Shown: positions 5,939-9,979 of the stretch, piece after piece
Layout of the letters: each line of letters opens with the position of its first letter
Numbering within the stretch: the stretch's first letter is position 1
Source of the DNA: Acidimicrobiia bacterium
GTDB taxonomy: Bacteria > Actinomycetota > Acidimicrobiia > IMCC26256 > PALSA-555
Assembly: GCA_022865365.1 (NCBI GenBank)
Contig: JALHSW010000016.1
Span: forward strand, 1 to 9,979
Length of the DNA: 9,979 nt
Direction: 5' to 3'
Translations under genes and position numbers: made by a program
The notes under the pieces: generated by a model
Databases searched by the model: none
Told to the model about the DNA's origin: nothing
Seen by the model: only the letters and a program-made list of their open reading frames with translations

Positions 5939-7512
5939 GTGCCGATTCCGCCGCCCTCGCGCGCGATGCGTCGGAGGGTGAAGGACAGACCGACTCCGGC
6001 GGCCGATGGGGGTTCTGGGTCGCGGTCGCCGTCGGGATCGTGCTCGCGGCGTCTGGGGTCCTGCGCTTCGTTGCCCGCTCGGACCTGTGGTTCGACGAGG
6101 CGCTCTCGGTCAACATCTCGCGGCTCGCTCTCGGTGACATTCCCGATGCGCTCCGCCAGGACGGTCACCCGCCGCTCTACTACTACCTGCTCCACGGGTG
6201 GATATCGGTCTTCGGTGCCGGCGACGTGGCGGTCCGCGCGCTGTCGGGCGTCATCTCCGTTGCGACGTTGCCGGTCGCGTGGCTCGCGGGGCAGCGGCTC
6301 GGCGGGCGGCGCGTGGCGTGGGCCACGCTCATCGTGGTCGCGACGTCCCCGTTCGTGTTCCGGTACGCCACCGAAGCACGCATGTACTCGCTCGTCATGC
6401 TGCTCGTGTTCCTCGGCTACCTCGCGCTGCGCAGGGCGCTCGACCAACCGACCCTTCCGTGGCTCGCCGCCGTCGCGGCGCTCGCCGCCGCCCTCGCGCT
6501 GACCCAGTATTGGGACCTCTACCTGCTCGCCGTCGTGTTCGTCGGGCTCGCGTGGCGGTCGTGGCGGGCACCGCCGGGGCGGGCGCGCTCGGCCGTGCGG
6601 CGCGTGACGATCGCCCTCGTCGTCGGCAGCGCGGCGTTCCTCATCTGGGCGCCGGTCTTCCTCGATCAGGTCCGACACACCGGTACCCCGTGGGGCGACG
6701 CCCAGTTCCCGTGGGTCGCGTTCGCGAGGGCGATCTTCGACTTCGGCGGCACCGACGAGAACGGCGAGTCGTTCGTGCTGCTGCTCGCCGTCATCCTGCT
6801 TCCGCTGCTCGCGATCTTCGGGCGTGGCGTGGATCGCCGCCATGTCGATCTCGACCTCCGTACCCGACCAGAGGCGCGCTGGGAGGCCGCGGCCGGGTTC
6901 GGTGTCCTCCTGGTCGGTGGGGGTCTTTCGTATCTCGCCGGCACGACCTTCGAGCCGCGGTACGCCGCCACTGTCTTTCCTCTGGTGGCGCTCCTGGCCG
7001 GGTTCGGCGCCGCGGTCTTCCTCGACCGCCGGGTGTTCGCCGGAGTGCTCGCGTTCGTGGCCGTGCTCGGAGTCGCCGGCGGCGTCCGCAATGCCACCGA
7101 CCAGCGCACGCAGGCCGGCGAGATCGCCGACGTCATCCGCGCAGAGGCGGAGTCCGGCGACGTCGTCGCGTACTGCCCCGACCAGGTCGGGCCCGCCGTG
7201 AGCCGATTGCTCGACGACGTGCCCGGTCTCGAGCAGATGACGTACCCCGACGGCGCCCGGCCGGAGCGGGTGAACTGGACCGACTACCGCGAGCGGATCG
7301 ACTCGGGCAACCCGGCGCAGTTCGCTGCGAACGCGGTCGCGCGCGCGGGTCCTCACCGCGTCTGGTACGTGAACTCGCTCGTCAACCATGTCGAGCGGGC
7401 GTGTGGTGGGGTGGGCGGGGCGCTCGACGCGGCTCGCCCGGGTGATGTCCGGGTCGTCGCGGATCCCTACCTGTTCGAGTTCGCGGACCTGGTCGAGTAC
7501 CGGTCGACGTGA
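5935..7512 (+). CDS. GT-C membrane glycosyltransferase, GT39/PMT-like
   Basis: This 525-residue polytopic membrane protein has a short cytoplasmic N-terminus and a first membrane segment at about 27-46. The typical first external loop follows, with LWFDEALS (51-58; Asp54, Glu55). The QDGHPPLYYYLLHGW motif (75-89), RYATEARMYSL (143-153) and FEPRYAATVFP (339-349) are shared by the dolichyl/polyprenyl-phosphate-mannose protein mannosyltransferase-like family. About ten hydrophobic segments end near 381. The remaining 145 residues are hydrophilic and probably face outside. Such enzymes transfer a sugar from a polyprenyl-phosphate donor to protein, lipid or cell-wall glycan on the outer side of the membrane. 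The Asp-Glu in the first loop is the expected catalytic region. ATG at 5935 was chosen because the longer reading to 5770 would lie inside the LLM gene. It overlaps the PIG-V-like gene by four bases. The sugar and acceptor are unknown. Confidence 0.88.
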   Translation: MSADSAALARDASEGEGQTDSGGRWGFWVAVAVGIVLAASGVLRFVARSDLWFDEALSVNISRLALGDIPDALRQDGHPPLYYYLLHGWISVFGAGDVAVRALSGVISVATLPVAWLAGQRLGGRRVAWATLIVVATSPFVFRYATEARMYSLVMLLVFLGYLALRRALDQPTLPWLAAVAALAAALALTQYWDLYLLAVVFVGLAWRSWRAPPGRARSAVRRVTIALVVGSAAFLIWAPVFLDQVRHTGTPWGDAQFPWVAFARAIFDFGGTDENGESFVLLLAVILLPLLAIFGRGVDRRHVDLDLRTRPEARWEAAAGFGVLLVGGGLSYLAGTTFEPRYAATVFPLVALLAGFGAAVFLDRRVFAGVLAFVAVLGVAGGVRNATDQRTQAGEIADVIRAEAESGDVVAYCPDQVGPAVSRLLDDVPGLEQMTYPDGARPERVNWTDYRERIDSGNPAQFAANAVARAGPHRVWYVNSLVNHVERACGGVGGALDAARPGDVRVVADPYLFEFADLVEYRST

Positions 7513-8645
7513 CCGGCGCGCTGCGGCGAGTCGGGGCGAGCCGCTTCCTCCAGGAGGATCTACGAGCTGCAGTCGTGCCGTGGGTCCTCGCCCGGATCCT
7601 GGTGGTCGGGACGCTCGCCGTGTCGCGTCAAGTCTTCGAAGAGTTGGGCCGAACCGGGCGGTCTCTTCCGCTCGCACAGGGACTGCTGTCCTGGGACGCG
7701 GCCTGGTACCGCGCGATCGCCGAGCACGGGTACGGATCGCTCCCGAGGGAGGCATTTCGATTCTTTCCGCTGTACCCGCTGCTCGGGCGCTGGACGGGTG
7801 TGGTCCTGTTGGACCACACCGCAGCGGCGCTGTTGCTGCTCGCGAACGCCGGCGGGCTGGTGTTCGCCGCGCTCCTGTACCGGCTCACCCTGCGCGAGAC
7901 CGCTGACGCGGCGACGGCACGCCGGGCGGCGTGGTTCGCGACGCTGCTACCGCCCGCGATGGTGCTTGTGCTCGGGTACGCGGAGTCACTCGCGCTCTGC
8001 CTTGGTGTCGGCCTGTTTCTCCTCATGCGGTCGCGGCGTTGGCTGCCCGCGATCCCGCTCGGTGTGCTCGCAGGCCTATGTCGGCCGGTCGGTCTGCTGC
8101 TCGTCGTCCCCACCGCGATCGAGGCACTGCGGGGGTGGCTGTCCGCGTCGACGCGTGAGCGCGCGGCGAGCCTGGCCGCGGTCGGGTCACCGGTGGTCGG
8201 CACCGGGCTCTACCTCGCGTGGGTTGGCAGCCAGACCGACGACCCCCTGCTGCCCTTCTCGATCCAGAGCCGACCCAAGCTGCGCGGCAGCCTTGTCGAT
8301 CCCGTCAGCCGCAGCGTCGATGCCGTCGGCGACCTCTTCGGGACCGAGCGGTTCGGGTCGGGTCTCCACATCGTGTGGATCGTGCTCTGCGCAGCGCTCG
8401 TGGTAGTGCTCGCCCGCCAACTGGCTGCATCGTACGCGGCGTACGCGGCAGCGGCGGTGCTGCTCGCGCTCACGGCTTCGAACCTCGATTCGTTCGAACG
8501 CTACGCGATGAGCACGTTTCCGCTGGTGATCGGCGTCGCGCTGGTCACGAAGCGTCCGGCCATGGAGCGGGCCGGGCTCGTGCTCGCGTCGGGTGGCCTT
8601 GTGGCCTACGCCACGCTCGCGTTCTATGGCCGTTACGTTCCCTGA
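7509..8645 (+). CDS. PIG-V-like membrane mannosyltransferase
   Basis: This 378-residue protein has about eight to ten membrane segments. Diagnostic motifs are WDAAWYRAIAEHGYG (62-76), FRFFPLYPLLG (83-93), LGYAESLAL (155-163), CRPVGLLL (191-198) and SFERYAMSTFPL (328-339). These are the bacterial relatives of eukaryotic GPI mannosyltransferase 2 (PIG-V), GT-C enzymes that use lipid-phosphate-mannose. Asp63 in the first external loop is the probable catalytic base. The GTG start at 7509 overlaps the previous stop as GTGA; no strong ribosome-binding site is seen, so translation likely depends on coupling. A 9-nt tandem repeat (8432-8449) inside a hydrophobic segment gives AYAAYA and looks like ordinary slippage. 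The gene ends 18 bases before the converging mannose-phosphate synthase, which would supply its donor. The acceptor is not known; bacteria lack GPI anchors. Confidence 0.85.
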   Translation: MTGALRRVGASRFLQEDLRAAVVPWVLARILVVGTLAVSRQVFEELGRTGRSLPLAQGLLSWDAAWYRAIAEHGYGSLPREAFRFFPLYPLLGRWTGVVLLDHTAAALLLLANAGGLVFAALLYRLTLRETADAATARRAAWFATLLPPAMVLVLGYAESLALCLGVGLFLLMRSRRWLPAIPLGVLAGLCRPVGLLLVVPTAIEALRGWLSASTRERAASLAAVGSPVVGTGLYLAWVGSQTDDPLLPFSIQSRPKLRGSLVDPVSRSVDAVGDLFGTERFGSGLHIVWIVLCAALVVVLARQLAASYAAYAAAAVLLALTASNLDSFERYAMSTFPLVIGVALVTKRPAMERAGLVLASGGLVAYATLAFYGRYVP

Positions 8646-8663
8646 ACGCCGCGCCAGGACGGA

Positions 8664-9449
8664 TCAAGCCGTTTCGGGGGGAGTAGATGAACCGCCCCGC
8701 ACCCTGCGGTACAGGTCTCGACTTCGGTCGCGGATGCCCCACCACGTGACAAGCCCGAGTGCTTCGACCGCGATCGTCGTCGTCATCTTCGAGTTGCCGC
8801 GCACGCGGTCGACGAATCGGATCGGAACCTCTGCGATCCCACCGCCCGTCCGCGAGACGCGGTACGCGAGCTCTATCTGGAACCCGTAGCCTGCAGTCGT
8901 CGTCGTGTCGTAGCCCGCCTGCTCGAGGGTCTCGGCGCGGTACACCCGGTATCCGGAGGTCGCGTCCGACACGGAGATCCCGAGCACGAACGCCGCGTAC
9001 CGGTTTCCCCACCTCGAGAGCGCCTGGCGATGCCGCGACCAGTTCGGGATCGACCCCCCCGGGACGTAGCGCGACCCGATGACGAGGGCGGCCTGGGTTT
9101 CGTGAAGCGTCGACAGCAGTGAGGGGATCGCCTCCGGGTCGTGGGAGAGGTCGGCGTCCATCTCCACGATTGTCCCGTAGCCGCGTTCGAGCCCAAGCCG
9201 GAAGCCGGCGCGGTACGCGCCGCCGAGGCCCGCGGCGTGCTGGGCATCGAGCACGTCAATGTTCCCGAGCTCGGCGCCGAGCGACCGGGCGAGGTCGGCA
9301 GTGCCGTCGGGGCTGGTGCCGTCAACTACGAGGATGTGGGCATCCGGGACGGCGGCACGCACGCGGGTCAGCACCGCGCGGATGTTCTCTGCCTCTTGAT
9401 ACGTGGGAATCACGACGAGGGTGTCGGCGCCACCCGGGACTTGGCTCAT
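8664..9449 (-). CDS. ppm1: Polyprenol-phosphate-mannose synthase (GT2, Ppm1/Dpm1-like)
   Basis: The 261-residue protein is a soluble or membrane-associated GT-A enzyme that would move mannose from GDP-mannose to polyprenyl phosphate on the cytoplasmic face. Motifs in order are VVIPTYQEAENI (12-23), VVDGTSPDGTAD (41-52), the metal-binding EMDADLSHDP (96-105; Asp98, Asp100), GSRYVPGG (125-132), DATSGYRVYR (162-171), AGYGFQIELAYR (186-197) and VPIRFVDRVRGNSKM (208-222). Length matches single-domain family members; no membrane segment or fused acyltransferase domain follows. The usual DDxS is DGTS here (Gly44 in place of the second aspartate). The ATG at 9449 follows the upstream stop by nine bases and has only a weak AGAAG. 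It converges on the PIG-V-like gene. The symbol is by family resemblance; a synthase for another polyprenyl-phosphate sugar is possible. Confidence 0.88.
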   Translation of the reverse strand: MSQVPGGADTLVVIPTYQEAENIRAVLTRVRAAVPDAHILVVDGTSPDGTADLARSLGAELGNIDVLDAQHAAGLGGAYRAGFRLGLERGYGTIVEMDADLSHDPEAIPSLLSTLHETQAALVIGSRYVPGGSIPNWSRHRQALSRWGNRYAAFVLGISVSDATSGYRVYRAETLEQAGYDTTTTAGYGFQIELAYRVSRTGGGIAEVPIRFVDRVRGNSKMTTTIAVEALGLVTWWGIRDRSRDLYRRVRGGSSTPPETA

Positions 9450-9458
9450 GGGCTTCTG

Positions 9459-9979
9459 TCAGCCGCGCGAGCGGGCGACGAGGTCGCGTGCGACCCGCTC
9501 GAGCGCCTTGACCTCGGCCGGGCTGATCTGCGTACGTCCGGCGGGGATCCAGGAGAGAGTGAAGCTGAGCTTCCTATTCGCGAGCACGGTGAGCGCGCCG
9601 GTGGTCTGGTTGGAGTAGGCCCCGCGCCCGAGGTTGAAGACATCGGCGATCTCGAAGGCGCTGAGGTTCTCGATCGCACGCTTGTCCTCGAACTGCCCTC
9701 GAGCCGTCTTGAACGCGCGGTTACCGGGGAACTCCTGGGTGACCGCCAGGCGACCGTTGGGCGCGACGTCGGGGTCAGCTCCGAGGCTGAGGTAGCAGAG
9801 TGTGGTTCCGGACGGGGTCGCCTTGGTGACGGACTTCCGGAACGCGCCCTTCACCACCGATCTCGAGGCGTACGTGCATGGGTCGTCGAGCGCGAACTCG
9901 GGGCCGGCAGCTGCACCCCTGCTCGCGGCGACCGGTGTGGAGAGTCCCGTGCCCAGGAGCCCGGCACTCAGGACGCAGA
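9459..9979 (-). CDS. Secreted protein of unknown function, start beyond the right edge
   Basis: The frame is open from the right edge to a TGA at 9461-9459, giving at least 172 residues. A GTG at 9857 would give a 132-residue protein, but the frame continues upstream with coding character. The visible N-terminal part (about 9921-9977) is a hydrophobic, small-residue stretch with LSAGLLGTGL and STPVAA, which looks like the core and cleavage area of a signal peptide. The mature protein should thus be exported. It has two cysteines, in DPCTYA (9876-9878) and TLCYLS (9795-9797), that could form a disulfide. The later NLGRGAYSNQ stretch and an Arg-rich end (VARDLVARSRG) recall small actinobacterial secreted or lipoprotein domains of the DUF3558 kind, but only faintly. 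Whether a lipobox precedes cannot be seen. It is upstream of and probably co-transcribed with the mannose-phosphate synthase. Confidence 0.75.
   Translation of the reverse strand, partial: CVLSAGLLGTGLSTPVAASRGAAAGPEFALDDPCTYASRSVVKGAFRKSVTKATPSGTTLCYLSLGADPDVAPNGRLAVTQEFPGNRAFKTARGQFEDKRAIENLSAFEIADVFNLGRGAYSNQTTGALTVLANRKLSFTLSWIPAGRTQISPAEVKALERVARDLVARSRG

Noticed and set aside
5392..7755. A 787-codon open frame on the minus strand
   Set aside because: It runs antisense to the LLM gene's end and across the GT39-like gene into the PIG-V-like gene, all of which have clear motifs. Its product is Arg/Glu/Pro-rich without any recognisable domain, as expected for antisense frames of G+C-rich coding DNA.
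8432..8449. 9-nt tandem repeat in the PIG-V-like gene
   Set aside because: It encodes a low-complexity Ala/Tyr stretch in a membrane segment, keeps frame and does not recur, so it is likely simple slippage.
8646..8699. Possible bidirectional terminator between the converging genes
   Set aside because: The 18-bp gap has no stem. A weak CGGGG/CCCCG pairing just inside the synthase gene has a 15-base loop and no T-tract.

Overview
The window is about two-thirds G+C, densely packed, and strongly biased to G/C at third codon positions. Together with an F420-type LLM oxidoreductase and a polyprenyl-phosphate-mannose glycosylation set, this points to a high-GC actinobacterium, possibly of the Acidimicrobiia type. 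That placement is inferred from content and not from any marker gene. I saw no rRNA, tRNA, CRISPR array, insertion sequence or phage gene.

The left half is a divergent metabolic locus. A three-gene minus-strand unit reads from about 3267 down to the left edge. It encodes a secreted endonuclease/exonuclease/phosphatase-fold hydrolase, an amidohydrolase of the N-acyl-D-amino-acid deacylase type, and the N-terminal 190 residues of a hydantoinase B/oxoprolinase-family subunit. Junctions are 1 to 4 nt, and ribosome-binding sites sit inside the preceding gene. On the plus strand, from 3354 to 5897, lie a zinc-dependent medium-chain dehydrogenase, a VOC-fold (glyoxalase/dioxygenase-like) protein and an LLM-class flavin/F420 oxidoreductase. 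The first two overlap by ATGA. The 86-bp divergent spacer carries a 14-bp near-perfect palindrome that could be a shared operator. The gene set looks like a catabolic pathway for an unidentified amide-, lactam- or hydantoin-like compound whose product is then oxidised; the substrate cannot be read from the sequence.

The right half is a glycosylation locus. Two integral-membrane GT-C-type glycosyltransferases, one GT39/PMT-like and one PIG-V-like, overlap by GTGA on the plus strand. Facing them, with an 18-bp gap, is a minus-strand polyprenol-phosphate-mannose synthase (GT2, Ppm1/Dpm1-like). Upstream of it in the same transcript direction is a secreted protein of unknown function whose signal peptide is cut by the right edge. 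The synthase would make the lipid-linked mannose donor that GT-C enzymes use on the outer face of the membrane.

Smaller points of interest are an amidohydrolase lacking two histidines expected in classic D-aminoacylases, an 18-nt tandem duplication that supplies the VOC gene's ribosome-binding site, a six-codon mini-ORF coupled to the first glycosyltransferase, and a changed DDxS motif in the mannose-phosphate synthase. No intergenic stretch exceeds 100 bp.
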